Positions 44,947 to 52,746 of a DNA stretch of 64,000 nt are shown here, piece by piece. The position numbers were made by a program, and so were the translations under genes. The notes below the pieces were generated by a model. It had not been told where the DNA came from. It ran no database searches and saw only the letters and a program-made list of their open reading frames with translations. Source of the DNA: Selenomonadaceae bacterium (GTDB lineage: Bacteria > Bacillota > Negativicutes > Selenomonadales > Selenomonadaceae); NCBI GenBank assembly GCA_017614505.1, contig JAGABT010000014.1, positions 1 through 64,000 on the forward strand, given 5' to 3'. Numbering within the stretch: the stretch's first letter is position 1; each line of letters starts with the position of its first letter.

Positions 44947-45999
44947 CTAAACGGAATTTCTTTTAACATAACCGATAATCTCAACGCGCACATCTTTGCC
45001 GCCCAGAAAATTCAGCGCGCCTTGAATTGCAGTTTCCTCGCCGCTCAAGCCGATAATGAACCGCCCGAATGGCACGCCGTGAATTTCGTCAAGGTTACCG
45101 AAAAGCATCGTGCATTCGACGCCGGTACAGTTGCGAATCATCTGCGCCAAAACTGGGTCGTCCGCGCGTTCGCCGAGGAAAATTAATCTGAGCAAAAGCA
45201 GACTGCCTTCGGTCTTAACCGGCGAAATTTCGTTACCGCGAAAGGCGGCTGGCAGCTGATTCGACAAAAGCACGCTGATAAATTCTTTGGTAATTGCGTG
45301 CTGGGGATTGGTGAAAACTTCGAGCACGGAGCCGCGTTCAGCGATAACGCCGTCAGAAATTACGGCAACCTTGTCGCAAATTTCCTTGATAACCTGCATT
45401 TCGTGCGTGATGACGACGACGGTCAGCGCGAGGTTTTGATTGATAACCTTGATAAGGTCGAGAATGGATTTGGTAGTTTGCGGGTCGAGCGCGGAAGTTG
45501 CCTCGTCGCAGAGCAGGATTTTCGGATTGCTGGCGAGGGCGCGGGCGATACCAACGCGCTGTTTCTGTCCGCCGGAAAGCTGCGCGGGATACTGGCTGGC
45601 TTTGTCTTTCAAGCCGACGAGTTCCAGCAGCGGCGCAACTTTTTTGTTGATTTCAGCGGCGGGCGTATTGGACAGCGTGAGCGGGAAGGCGATATTTTCG
45701 TAGACAGTGGCGGAACTCAAAAGATTGAAGTGCTGGAAAATCATGCCGATATTTTTTCTGGCGGCGCGCAGTTCGGCTTCGTTGAGCTTCATCATATCCT
45801 GCCCGTCGACGATAACTTCACCGGCGGTCGGGCGTTCGAGCATGTTGATACAGCGGACGAGCGTGGATTTACCGGCGCCGCTCAAGCCGATAATGCCGTA
45901 AATTTCGCCGCGCGCGATGTGCAAATCGATACCCTTTAGCGCGTGAACTTTACCGCTGGGCGTGTCGTAAATTTTTTCAATGCGTGAAAGCTTAATCAA
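44947..45999 (-). CDS. metN: Methionine ABC transporter ATPase MetN
   Basis: This 350-residue ATPase powers methionine uptake. The start is TTG 45999, set by AAGGAG 7 nt upstream and giving the normal N-terminus LIKLSRIEKIYDTPSG; the open frame extends 18 codons further without support. Walker A is GLSGAGKSTLVR, the signature is LSGGQKQRVGIARAL and Walker B is LLCDEATSALD. A C-terminal NIL/ACT-type methionine-sensing domain (about residues 275-345) allows substrate inhibition. It overlaps the Tat gene stop by 8 bp. Confidence 0.95.
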   Translation of the reverse strand: MIKLSRIEKIYDTPSGKVHALKGIDLHIARGEIYGIIGLSGAGKSTLVRCINMLERPTAGEVIVDGQDMMKLNEAELRAARKNIGMIFQHFNLLSSATVYENIAFPLTLSNTPAAEINKKVAPLLELVGLKDKASQYPAQLSGGQKQRVGIARALASNPKILLCDEATSALDPQTTKSILDLIKVINQNLALTVVVITHEMQVIKEICDKVAVISDGVIAERGSVLEVFTNPQHAITKEFISVLLSNQLPAAFRGNEISPVKTEGSLLLLRLIFLGERADDPVLAQMIRNCTGVECTMLFGNLDEIHGVPFGRFIIGLSGEETAIQGALNFLGGKDVRVEIIGYVKRNSV

Positions 46000-46309
46000 T
46001 TTTCTGCTCCTTGACGATTGGATTTTGTTTAGCGGTGGCGATAACGTCTTCAACGGTGGTTCGCGCAGGTTCCGGCTCCGGCTCAGATTTTTTTTCGAGC
46101 GTCACAGGTTTATTTTCCGGCGGCGCGGATTTTTTAGGCGGTTCGTCTGCAGATTCTTCGAGCGTGGCGGTAAGTGCCGCCTGCGCCTTACGAAATTCTC
46201 GCAGACCTTTTCCGAGCGCGCGCCCGACTTCCGGCAGCTTGCCTGGTCCGAAAACTATCAGCCCCACGATTAGTATCAAAATAAATTCGCCCATTCCGAT
46301 TCCGAACAT
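45992..46309 (-). CDS. tatA: Twin-arginine translocase subunit TatA/TatB
   Basis: This protein has 105 residues from ATG 46309 (AAAGGA 9 nt upstream). The N-terminal helix FGIGMGEFILILIVGLIVFGPGKLPEVGRALGKGLREFR is the TatA/B hallmark: membrane helix, FGPGKLPE hinge and amphipathic helix. A charged Pro/Glu/Lys tail follows. TatA and TatB cannot be separated with certainty by sequence here. It forms the protein-conducting part with TatC, which is not in the window. It heads the operon that encodes a Tat-signal glucosidase. Confidence 0.88.
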   Translation of the reverse strand: MFGIGMGEFILILIVGLIVFGPGKLPEVGRALGKGLREFRKAQAALTATLEESADEPPKKSAPPENKPVTLEKKSEPEPEPARTTVEDVIATAKQNPIVKEQKID

Positions 46310-46333
46310 TGTCACCAATCCTTTCGCCGCCGA

Positions 46334-46362
46334 ATTATATCACGTCCGCCGGTTTATTCCAA
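46334..46362 (-). promoter_or_regulatory. Promoter of tatA-met operon
   Basis: On the minus strand, TTGGAA (46362-46357) and TATAAT (46339-46334, with an upstream TGA) have a 17-bp spacer. It lies back-to-back with the promoter of the glycosyltransferase. Confidence 0.75.
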
Positions 46363-46370
46363 ACATTTTT

Positions 46371-46381
46371 TGTGGTATAAT
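46371..46381 (+). promoter_or_regulatory. Extended -10 promoter of glycosyltransferase
   Basis: TGTGGTATAAT (46371-46381) carries the TG extension; a -35 at 46353-46358 (TTTATT) is weak. It drives the gene starting at 46401. Confidence 0.6.
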
Positions 46382-46400
46382 TTCCGCGCGAGGTGATTTT

Positions 46401-47423
46401 ATGGCGCCGAAAATTTCCGTGCTGGTTCCGCTTTACAATCGCAGGGAATTTGCCCGCGACTGCATTCAGAGCGTGCTGGCGCAGAGTTTCAGCGATTTTG
46501 AGCTGGTGATTCGTGACGATTGCTCGACGGATGGCGTTTACGAATTTGTCGCGCAGAATTTTTCTGACGCGCGGATTAGGCTTTACCGCAATGAAAAAAA
46601 TCTCGGCGAGGCGGCGACGATTAATCTGCTGGTTCATGACGCGGCTGGGAAATATCTGGCGATTCTGCACAATGACGATATGTACCTGCCGAACGCGCTG
46701 GAAAATCTTTATGCGGCGGCTGAGAAATTTAGTGCGGACGTGGTTCACGCGTCAATCATTTTTATTCGCAAAGGAAGCGCTCTGCAAAAAACTCGACTGG
46801 ATAAAAATGCGGGCGGCGGGATTGTTTCAGCGGAGCCGCTTGACAGGTTTAACGAATGGTTTAGCGGCGGGATTTTCCGAGACGTGCAGTACAATTTATT
46901 CGCGCGGGAATTTGCCTTGCGTGAAGGAATTTTCGCAGACGTGACTGGAGTTGACCCGCTGATAGTTTCGCTGCTGTGGATAATGAAGGCGCGGGTACTG
47001 GTGCGGACGCCGGAGGTATTTTACGTGCGGCGGGAAAATGCGGCATCGCAGTCTGGCGCGGGTAAATTTTCGGCGGGAGATTTTTCGCAGGCGATTGAAA
47101 AGCGGCTTGAAGTATTCCGGCGGCTTGACGAAATTATTTCGCGCGTGGAATTTTTCAAAGACAAGCCAGAGTTGCAGTACAAGATTAAGGCGCGGATTTT
47201 CGGCGTGTACGAGGATTTGAACTTCGACGCGGGCGGAGGTTACGGCGACGCGAAATACGTTGAACTTTATGGCTCGATTGAGAATGTGTTCAGGAAACAT
47301 TTCGGCGACGACGCGGTTTATCTGGCGCTGCTGTATCATTGGGCGCACGCCACGCATTTTAATCAGACGCAGGTGCAGGCGCGGCTGAAAGACTGTCTGA
47401 AGCTGCTGGAAAAAAATATTTGA
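46401..47423 (+). CDS. Family 2 glycosyltransferase
   Basis: This 340-residue protein begins PKISVLVPLYNRREFARDCIQSVLAQSF, the GT-A fold opening, with IRDDCSTDG and the metal-binding HNDDMYLPN that follows. ATG 46401 has AGGTGA 4 nt upstream. The C-terminal half is a helical accessory region (RKHFGDDAVYLALLYHWAH...). It has no membrane helix. It may decorate a surface glycan, glycoprotein or flagellin; the acceptor cannot be told. It is followed by an ABC transporter pair after 12 bp. Confidence 0.85.
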   Translation: MAPKISVLVPLYNRREFARDCIQSVLAQSFSDFELVIRDDCSTDGVYEFVAQNFSDARIRLYRNEKNLGEAATINLLVHDAAGKYLAILHNDDMYLPNALENLYAAAEKFSADVVHASIIFIRKGSALQKTRLDKNAGGGIVSAEPLDRFNEWFSGGIFRDVQYNLFAREFALREGIFADVTGVDPLIVSLLWIMKARVLVRTPEVFYVRRENAASQSGAGKFSAGDFSQAIEKRLEVFRRLDEIISRVEFFKDKPELQYKIKARIFGVYEDLNFDAGGGYGDAKYVELYGSIENVFRKHFGDDAVYLALLYHWAHATHFNQTQVQARLKDCLKLLEKNI

Positions 47424-47435
47424 GCGGGTGATTTT

Positions 47436-48149
47436 ATGGCGAATGTCGTGACGATAACCGGCGTGAAGAAACTCTACAAGATGGGCAGTGAGATTGTTGC
47501 GGCGCTGAACGGCGTAGATTTGCGCATTGACGAGGGCGAATTTGTCGCGCTGATGGGACCGAGCGGCAGTGGCAAATCGACGCTGATGAATATTCTTGGC
47601 TGTCTCGACCGCCCGACTGAAGGTTCCTACAAACTTCTGGGGCAGGAAGTCAGCAAGCTTTCAGACGACGAACTTGCCGCGATTCGCAACAAAACTATCG
47701 GCTTTGTATTCCAGAACTTCAATCTTCTGCCGAAACTTACGAGTCTGGAAAATGTTGCACTGCCCGCAGTTTACGCCGGTTTTAAAACTTCGACGCGGCT
47801 GGAAATGGCACTTGACGCGCTGAAAAAAGTATCGCTGGCGGATAGAGCAGAGCACCTGCCGTCGGAACTGAGCGGCGGACAGAGGCAGCGCGTAGCGATA
47901 GCGCGGGCGATAGCCATGAAGCCTTCGATAATCATGGCGGACGAACCCACGGGAAATCTGGACACAAAATCAACCAAAGAAATCATGCAAATTTTCCGAG
48001 ACCTGCACGCGGGCGGCTCGACGATTATTCTGGTGACGCACGAGCCGGACATCGCGCAGGCGGCTGACCGCCAGATTCTCGTCCGCGACGGAAAAATTGA
48101 AAAGGATATTATCACCGCGCATTCTGATGAAAAAATTGACGTTGTTTGA
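47436..48149 (+). CDS. MacB/LolD-type ABC transporter ATPase
   Basis: This 237-residue ATPase has Walker [14 protein letters not shown]-loop [10 protein letters not shown], signature [15 protein letters not shown] and Walker [13 protein letters not shown]. These are typical of the type VII ABC family, which includes MacB, LolD and FtsE-like proteins. It pairs with the permease 10 bp downstream. These systems drive periplasmic mechanotransmission or export rather than import. Confidence 0.92.
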   Translation: MANVVTITGVKKLYKMGSEIVAALNGVDLRIDEGEFVALMGPSGSGKSTLMNILGCLDRPTEGSYKLLGQEVSKLSDDELAAIRNKTIGFVFQNFNLLPKLTSLENVALPAVYAGFKTSTRLEMALDALKKVSLADRAEHLPSELSGGQRQRVAIARAIAMKPSIIMADEPTGNLDTKSTKEIMQIFRDLHAGGSTIILVTHEPDIAQAADRQILVRDGKIEKDIITAHSDEKIDVV

Positions 48150-48159
48150 GGGCTTGGAA

Positions 48160-49377
48160 ATGCTATTCACCGAACTTTTGAAAATGGCGGGCTTGAGTCT
48201 CGTTGCAAACAAACTGCGGACAATCTTGACGATGCTGGGAATAATAATCGGCGTCAGCGCAGTCATAGCCATGGTCAGCGTGGGAATGGGCGTGCGGAAA
48301 AACGTGACGGATTCAATTTCGCGGCTGGGCTCGAATTTGCTGATGGTTATGGCGGGCAGTGCTAATCGTGGCGGCGTGCGCGGCGGAGCCGGTTCCATTC
48401 AGACTCTGACTTACGACGACGCCAAAGCTATCAAGGCGAAAATCAAGGACGTTGCCTACGTTTCGCCAACGGCGCAGACCAGTTCGCAGGTTGTCTACGG
48501 GCACGAAAACTGGAGCACGACCGTTACCGGCGTCATTCCCGAATACGTGGCGATTCAGTCGCTGACTATGCAGAGCGGGATTTTTTTCAGCGAACACGAC
48601 GTTGACGTTCGCAACCGCGTCGCCGTGATTGGTACGACCGTCGCCACGAATCTTTTCGGCAGCGTCAATCCCGTTGGAAAAAAAATCCGCATAGGGAACG
48701 CGCCCTACACGGTTATCGGTCTTATCGCCAGCAAAGGTCAATCCAGCGTCGGGCAGGACCAGGACGACGTAGTTTTAATTCCGCTCACGACTGCGCAGGA
48801 ACGCCTGCTCGGTATAACCTACGTCCGCAGTATCAACGTTCAGGTTGCTGACGCCGACAAGATGGACGAAGTTCAGGCGAATATCGAAAAACTTCTCCGC
48901 CAGCGTCACAGGATACGCGCCGACGCTGACGACGATTTTAATGTCCGCAACTTGACAAGCCTTATGGAAACGATGACTGAAACTACCACGATGATAACGC
49001 TGCTGCTCGGCTCAATCGCCGGAATTTCGCTGGTCGTCGGCGGCATTGGGATTATGAATATCATGATGGTTTCCGTCACGGAACGCACGCGCGAAATTGG
49101 AATACGCAAGGCGATTGGCGCGACGTACAACAGCATTATGATTCAGTTTCTGATTGAGTCGACGATGATTAGTATCCTCGGCGGGATTGTCGGGATTTTC
49201 CTTGGGATTGGTCTCGCGCAGGCGATTTCAAAATTCGGCGGCTTTACGACGGTGATAAGCAGCGCGAGTATCGTGGCGAGCTTTGGATTTTCGCTGCTCG
49301 TGGGAGTATTTTTCGGAATGCTGCCAGCCAGAAAAGCCGCGCGCTTAGACCCGATTGACGCGCTGAGGTACGAATAA
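48160..49377 (+). CDS. MacB-type ABC permease
   Basis: This 405-residue permease has one N-terminal membrane helix (NKLRTILTMLGIIIGVSAVIAMVSVG), a large periplasmic MacB-like core domain (about residues 50-280) and three C-terminal helices ending ARKAARLDPIDALRYE. ATG 48160 is chosen (GAGGGCTTGGAA upstream); the frame begins earlier inside the ATPase gene. No MacA-type adaptor or TolC gene is adjacent, so it may act without a full tripartite pump. It converges tail-to-tail with aroE with no spacer. Confidence 0.9.
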   Translation: MLFTELLKMAGLSLVANKLRTILTMLGIIIGVSAVIAMVSVGMGVRKNVTDSISRLGSNLLMVMAGSANRGGVRGGAGSIQTLTYDDAKAIKAKIKDVAYVSPTAQTSSQVVYGHENWSTTVTGVIPEYVAIQSLTMQSGIFFSEHDVDVRNRVAVIGTTVATNLFGSVNPVGKKIRIGNAPYTVIGLIASKGQSSVGQDQDDVVLIPLTTAQERLLGITYVRSINVQVADADKMDEVQANIEKLLRQRHRIRADADDDFNVRNLTSLMETMTETTTMITLLLGSIAGISLVVGGIGIMNIMMVSVTERTREIGIRKAIGATYNSIMIQFLIESTMISILGGIVGIFLGIGLAQAISKFGGFTTVISSASIVASFGFSLLVGVFFGMLPARKAARLDPIDALRYE

Positions 49378-50232
49378 TCAGCTGGAAAATTCCTGTTCGA
49401 GGACGTTGCGCATAACGTCGAGGTCTGGCAGTTCGCCGGTGAACAGTCGGTAGGATTCTTTGCCCTGCAGCAGGAGCATCGAAAGTCCATTGAGCGTCGG
49501 GTAGCCGAGCGATTCCGCCGTCTGTAAAAATTTCGTCTTAGCCGGATTGTAAACGATGTCGTAAACCAGCGCGCCTTCAGGCAGGAGTTTCAAGTCGATC
49601 GGCGGCATTTCGTCAACCTTCGGGTACATTCCCAGCGGTGTCGTATTAATCAGCATGTCGGCAGCTTGCAGGACTTCCTTGAACTCGTCGCTCGTCCAGT
49701 CCATGACTTCGATGCTGCCATAAATGCTGAAGTCGTCAGCGAGCGGTCTGGCTTTGAGCGGATTTCGCACGCCAATCGTGACGCTGGCGGCTTTTCTTTT
49801 GCACAAGCCCCACAAAACTGCGCGAGCCGCTCCGCCGGCGCCGAGGATAACCGCGTTGCAGTCGTCCGGCATAAATTCAGCCTCAGCCAGCGCCGCCAGA
49901 AATCCGCTTACGTCCGTATTGTAGCCGGTCATAATCCCGCCGTCGTTCACGATTGTATTCACCGCGCCGATAATCAGCGCGTCGGCGTCAATCGCGTCAA
50001 GGTACTTCATAATCATCGTCTTATGCGGAATTGTGACGTTGGCGCCGCGAAAGTTTAAGCCCTTGAGCCCGTCGACAGCCAGCATAAGGCGCCCTGACTG
50101 CACGGGAATTGCGATGTAGTTGTAGTTGTCGTAGCCCGCCGCCTTGAATGCCGCCATGTGCATTTTCGGCGAAAGCGAGTGTCCTACCGGCCAGCCAAGT
50201 ATTCCAAAATTTTTTATTTCATTTGAAGCCAA
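49378..50232 (-). CDS. aroE: Shikimate dehydrogenase
   Basis: AroE reduces 3-dehydroshikimate with NADPH in aromatic amino acid synthesis. The 284-residue protein has the substrate loop LGWPVGHSLSPKMHMAAF, the catalytic Lys in GANVTIPHKTM, NTDVSGF and the cofactor loop ILGAGGAARAV. AGGAGGA precedes ATG 50232. It follows pncB on the same strand after 11 bp, so the two are probably co-transcribed. Its stop directly abuts the stop of the opposing permease gene. Confidence 0.95.
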   Translation of the reverse strand: MASNEIKNFGILGWPVGHSLSPKMHMAAFKAAGYDNYNYIAIPVQSGRLMLAVDGLKGLNFRGANVTIPHKTMIMKYLDAIDADALIIGAVNTIVNDGGIMTGYNTDVSGFLAALAEAEFMPDDCNAVILGAGGAARAVLWGLCKRKAASVTIGVRNPLKARPLADDFSIYGSIEVMDWTSDEFKEVLQAADMLINTTPLGMYPKVDEMPPIDLKLLPEGALVYDIVYNPAKTKFLQTAESLGYPTLNGLSMLLLQGKESYRLFTGELPDLDVMRNVLEQEFSS

Positions 50233-50243
50233 AATAAATCCTC

Positions 50244-51704
50244 CTAGCCGTTCATTTGCGAACGCGTTTTGTAGAGTAAATTCATTTTCATTTCGTAGTA
50301 ATTCGGCGACATATCGAGGTAGTGGCGGTGCGGATTTTCAAAGCGCTGCTCCTCCTGCCAGATTTCGTTGTCGAGCTGATTTTTGACGTACTCGCGAATT
50401 TCCTGCAGCGGCGGCAGAGCTTCAACGCGCTTGCCGTCTTTCACGTAAAGCTTTAAAAGCTGTCGCGCGGTACAGTTTGCAAAGGCGCGCTGTTTCCACG
50501 GCTTGACTGGGTCGATGTACCGAAACGGCGTAGACAAATCAATTTTCTCGTCCATGAGCGCCAGCATATCGGCGACGGCGTGCCCGTTCTCGTCGTAGAT
50601 GCGGTAGACGTTTTTCAAGCCAGGGTTGGTAATTTTTTCAACGTTCTCGCTGACTTTGATACGCGGCGTGAAAATTCCGCCTTCCTCGACGGCAACGATT
50701 TTGTAAACCGCGCCGAAAACCGGCTCAGATTTCGCAGTTATCAGCCTTTCGCCGACGCCGAAACTGTCAATCGCCGCGCCCTGGCTTAAAAGCGAAGTTA
50801 TCGTAAATTCGTCAAGGCTGTTGGACACGATGATTTTGCAGTCGTTGAGACCGGCGTCGTCGAGCATTTTCCGCACGCGCTTGGAAAGGTAAGCTAAGTC
50901 GCCGGAGTCAATGCGCACGCCTTTAAGACGGTTGCCAGCCGGTTCCAGCACTTCCTTAGCGACGCGAATCGCGTTAGGAACGCCGCTGTGAATCACGTCG
51001 TAGGTATCGATGAGCAGGGTCGTGGACTTTGGATAAATTTCGGCGTAGCGCTTGAACGCCTCGAACTCGTCGCGGAAATACATAATCCAGCTGTGCGCCA
51101 TTGTGCCGTTGACGGGAATGCCGAAGAGCTGACCGGCGGAAACCGTGGCAGTGCCGTTGACGCCGCCGATAAAAGCCGCCCGCGCGCCCAAAGTTGCCGC
51201 GTCCATGTTATGCGCCCGCCGCGCGCCGAAATCCGAAACGAATCTGCCTTCCGCCGAACGGACAATCCTGCGCGCCTTCGTAGCGATAAGCGACTGGTGA
51301 TTGACCTGCGTGAGAATCGCCGTTTCAATCAGCTGCGCGTCGATTAAGTCAGCGATAACCGTCATGAACGGCTCGTTGGGATACATAATCGTGCCTTCGG
51401 GGAAAGCGTAAATGTCGCCGTGGAAATGAAAATCGCGCAGGTAATTCAGAAAGCCGTCGCTGAAAATATTTTGCGCGCGGAAATATTCTACGTCCTCCGC
51501 GCTGAAATGCATGTTCTCGACGTACTCGATAATCTGCTCAAGACCGGCGAAAATCGAAAAGCCGCCACCGTCGGGGTTGCGCCGATAGAAAACGTCGAAG
51601 GCAACGCGCGCTTTTTCCCCGCCGGTTTCAAAGTAGCCGTTCGCCATCGTCATTTCGTAAAAGTCCATCATCATGCTGATGTTGCGTTTGTCAAACTGCG
51701 TCAT
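50244..51704 (-). CDS. pncB: Nicotinate phosphoribosyltransferase
   Basis: PncB converts nicotinate and PRPP to nicotinate mononucleotide for NAD salvage. The 486-residue protein starts RNISMMMDFYEMTMANGYFE and contains the conserved FSIFAGLEQII, EGTIMYPNEPFM, SDFGARRAHN (with the active-site His region) and VRIDSGDLAYLS. GGAGGAATT precedes the ATG. A consensus promoter is at 51738-51766. Confidence 0.95.
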   Translation of the reverse strand: MTQFDKRNISMMMDFYEMTMANGYFETGGEKARVAFDVFYRRNPDGGGFSIFAGLEQIIEYVENMHFSAEDVEYFRAQNIFSDGFLNYLRDFHFHGDIYAFPEGTIMYPNEPFMTVIADLIDAQLIETAILTQVNHQSLIATKARRIVRSAEGRFVSDFGARRAHNMDAATLGARAAFIGGVNGTATVSAGQLFGIPVNGTMAHSWIMYFRDEFEAFKRYAEIYPKSTTLLIDTYDVIHSGVPNAIRVAKEVLEPAGNRLKGVRIDSGDLAYLSKRVRKMLDDAGLNDCKIIVSNSLDEFTITSLLSQGAAIDSFGVGERLITAKSEPVFGAVYKIVAVEEGGIFTPRIKVSENVEKITNPGLKNVYRIYDENGHAVADMLALMDEKIDLSTPFRYIDPVKPWKQRAFANCTARQLLKLYVKDGKRVEALPPLQEIREYVKNQLDNEIWQEEQRFENPHRHYLDMSPNYYEMKMNLLYKTRSQMNG

Positions 51705-51737
51705 AATAATTCCTCCGTGAAGATTTAAACCAGTAAG

Positions 51738-51766
51738 AATTTATCACATACGGCGCGCCTTGTCAA
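51738..51766 (-). promoter_or_regulatory. Promoter of pncB-aroE
   Basis: On the minus strand, TTGACA (51766-51761) and TAAATT (51743-51738, with upstream TG) are 17 bp apart. The -35 box touches the terminator of the preceding unit. Confidence 0.78.
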
Positions 51767-51792
51767 AAAAAATAGCCGCAACTTTCGCGGCT
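51765..51792 (-). terminator. Terminator of hexokinase-TA operon
   Basis: AGCCGC and GCGGCT form a 6-bp stem with a 7-nt loop followed by ATTTTTTTT on the minus strand, about 20 bp after the last small gene of the unit. Confidence 0.82.
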
Positions 51793-51810
51793 GAAAAAAT
51801 TTTTTCGCTG

Positions 51811-52038
51811 TTACTGCGGGAGGCTGAAATCGTACTGCGGGTACATTTCCCGCGCTTTTTCTACATTGCGCCTGTAATTCAGAATCTTGAAGCCAACAAT
51901 TTCATCGGTATCGTCGTCGTAAATCACATAAATATTGTGAACGCGCGCCTCCGCCGACGCGTGAAAATCGTTGCAGCGCGGACTAAGGTACACGTGCAAA
52001 ACGTCGTGGCGGGCGTCGTATTTTTTAACTGGAAACAT
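51811..52038 (-). CDS. Tandem copy of the antitoxin C-terminal domain
   Basis: This is a 75-residue reading frame starting at ATG 52038, one base after the previous stop (TAAAATG). It repeats the C-terminal domain of the upstream antitoxin: KKYDA..DV..VY then HNIYVIYDDDTDEIVGFKILNYRR and the identical ending. It has no Shine-Dalgarno, so translation would rely on re-initiation. It lacks the N-terminal toxin-contacting segment. The domain resembles DUF2283. It may be a decoy, a free regulatory subunit or a decaying duplicate. Confidence 0.6.
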   Translation of the reverse strand: MFPVKKYDARHDVLHVYLSPRCNDFHASAEARVHNIYVIYDDDTDEIVGFKILNYRRNVEKAREMYPQYDFSLPQ

Positions 52039-52039
52039 T

Positions 52040-52396
52040 TTACTGCGGGAGGCTGAAGTCGTACTGCGGGTACATTTCCCGCGCTTTTTCGACGTTGCGC
52101 CTGTAGTCCAGAATCTTGAAGCCAACAATTTCGTCGGTGTCGTCGTCGTAAATCACGTAAATGTTGTGCACCGGCTCTTCCGAAGATACGCGAAGATAAT
52201 CGCAGTACCAGCTGAAATAAACGCGCATAACGTCACGATTGGCGTCGTATTTTTTGAGTACTGGAACATTTTTTTTCGATTCAATCTCCGCACGGATTCG
52301 CGCAACCTCAGCCTGATATTCCTCTTCTGTCGCGTCCCATTCACGTTTGAATTCGGGATCTTTTAATTTTTCATTGAGAAAATCTCTGAAGTACAT
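52040..52396 (-). CDS. Chimeric HigA-like antitoxin lacking HTH
   Basis: This 118-residue protein is encoded directly after the toxin (TAATG overlap). Residues 1-42 (FRDFLNEKLKDPEFKREWDA then a charged helix) match the N-terminal segment of HigA-type antitoxins, which normally leads into an XRE helix-turn-helix. Here the HTH is missing; from residue 45 the chain is a DUF2283-like beta domain (KKYDANRDVMRVYF...YVIYDDDTDEIVGFKIL). The toxin-binding part seems kept while the DNA-binding part has been swapped. Autoregulation, if any, must work differently. Confidence 0.7.
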   Translation of the reverse strand: MYFRDFLNEKLKDPEFKREWDATEEEYQAEVARIRAEIESKKNVPVLKKYDANRDVMRVYFSWYCDYLRVSSEEPVHNIYVIYDDDTDEIVGFKILDYRRNVEKAREMYPQYDFSLPQ

Positions 52397-52746
52397 TACT
52401 CAGATCCCTCCTTTCTTTTGAGAAAATCCGCGTAATAGCGCTTTGTCAATTCTAATTCGCTTGTCGGAGTTTTCGGCGTTTTTTTAATAAAGCCGTTGGT
52501 TAAAATCGCCTCGTCTCCGAACACGAAGAAATACAGCACGCGTGCCGCGTTTCCTTCAGATTGCGCCCGCAGTTGAAATATCCCGTCGCCCAAATATTCG
52601 GAGTGTGGCATTTTTAATTGAACGCCAAATAGTTCCAGCATATCCATCGCTCTGGCAATTTTTGACTGCATTTTATTACTTTGCGACTCGATAAATTCCA
52701 GCGCCGGAAATTTTCCGTCGGCAGTTTCGTAAAATCGGACATTCAT
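52396..52746 (-). CDS. HigB/RelE-type toxin (Gp49-like)
   Basis: This 116-residue protein is of the phage-derived Gp49-like HigB family, ribosome-dependent mRNA interferases of the RelE fold. Family markers are VRFYETADGKFPALEFIES, MPHSEYLGDGIFQLRAQ, ARVLYFFVFGDEAIL and NGFIKKTPKTP, followed by a basic C-terminus. The ATG overlaps the hexokinase stop by four bases (ATGA), an unusual coupling to a metabolic gene. The antitoxin follows it, the common order for higBA. Confidence 0.85.
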   Translation of the reverse strand: MNVRFYETADGKFPALEFIESQSNKMQSKIARAMDMLELFGVQLKMPHSEYLGDGIFQLRAQSEGNAARVLYFFVFGDEAILTNGFIKKTPKTPTSELELTKRYYADFLKRKEGSE

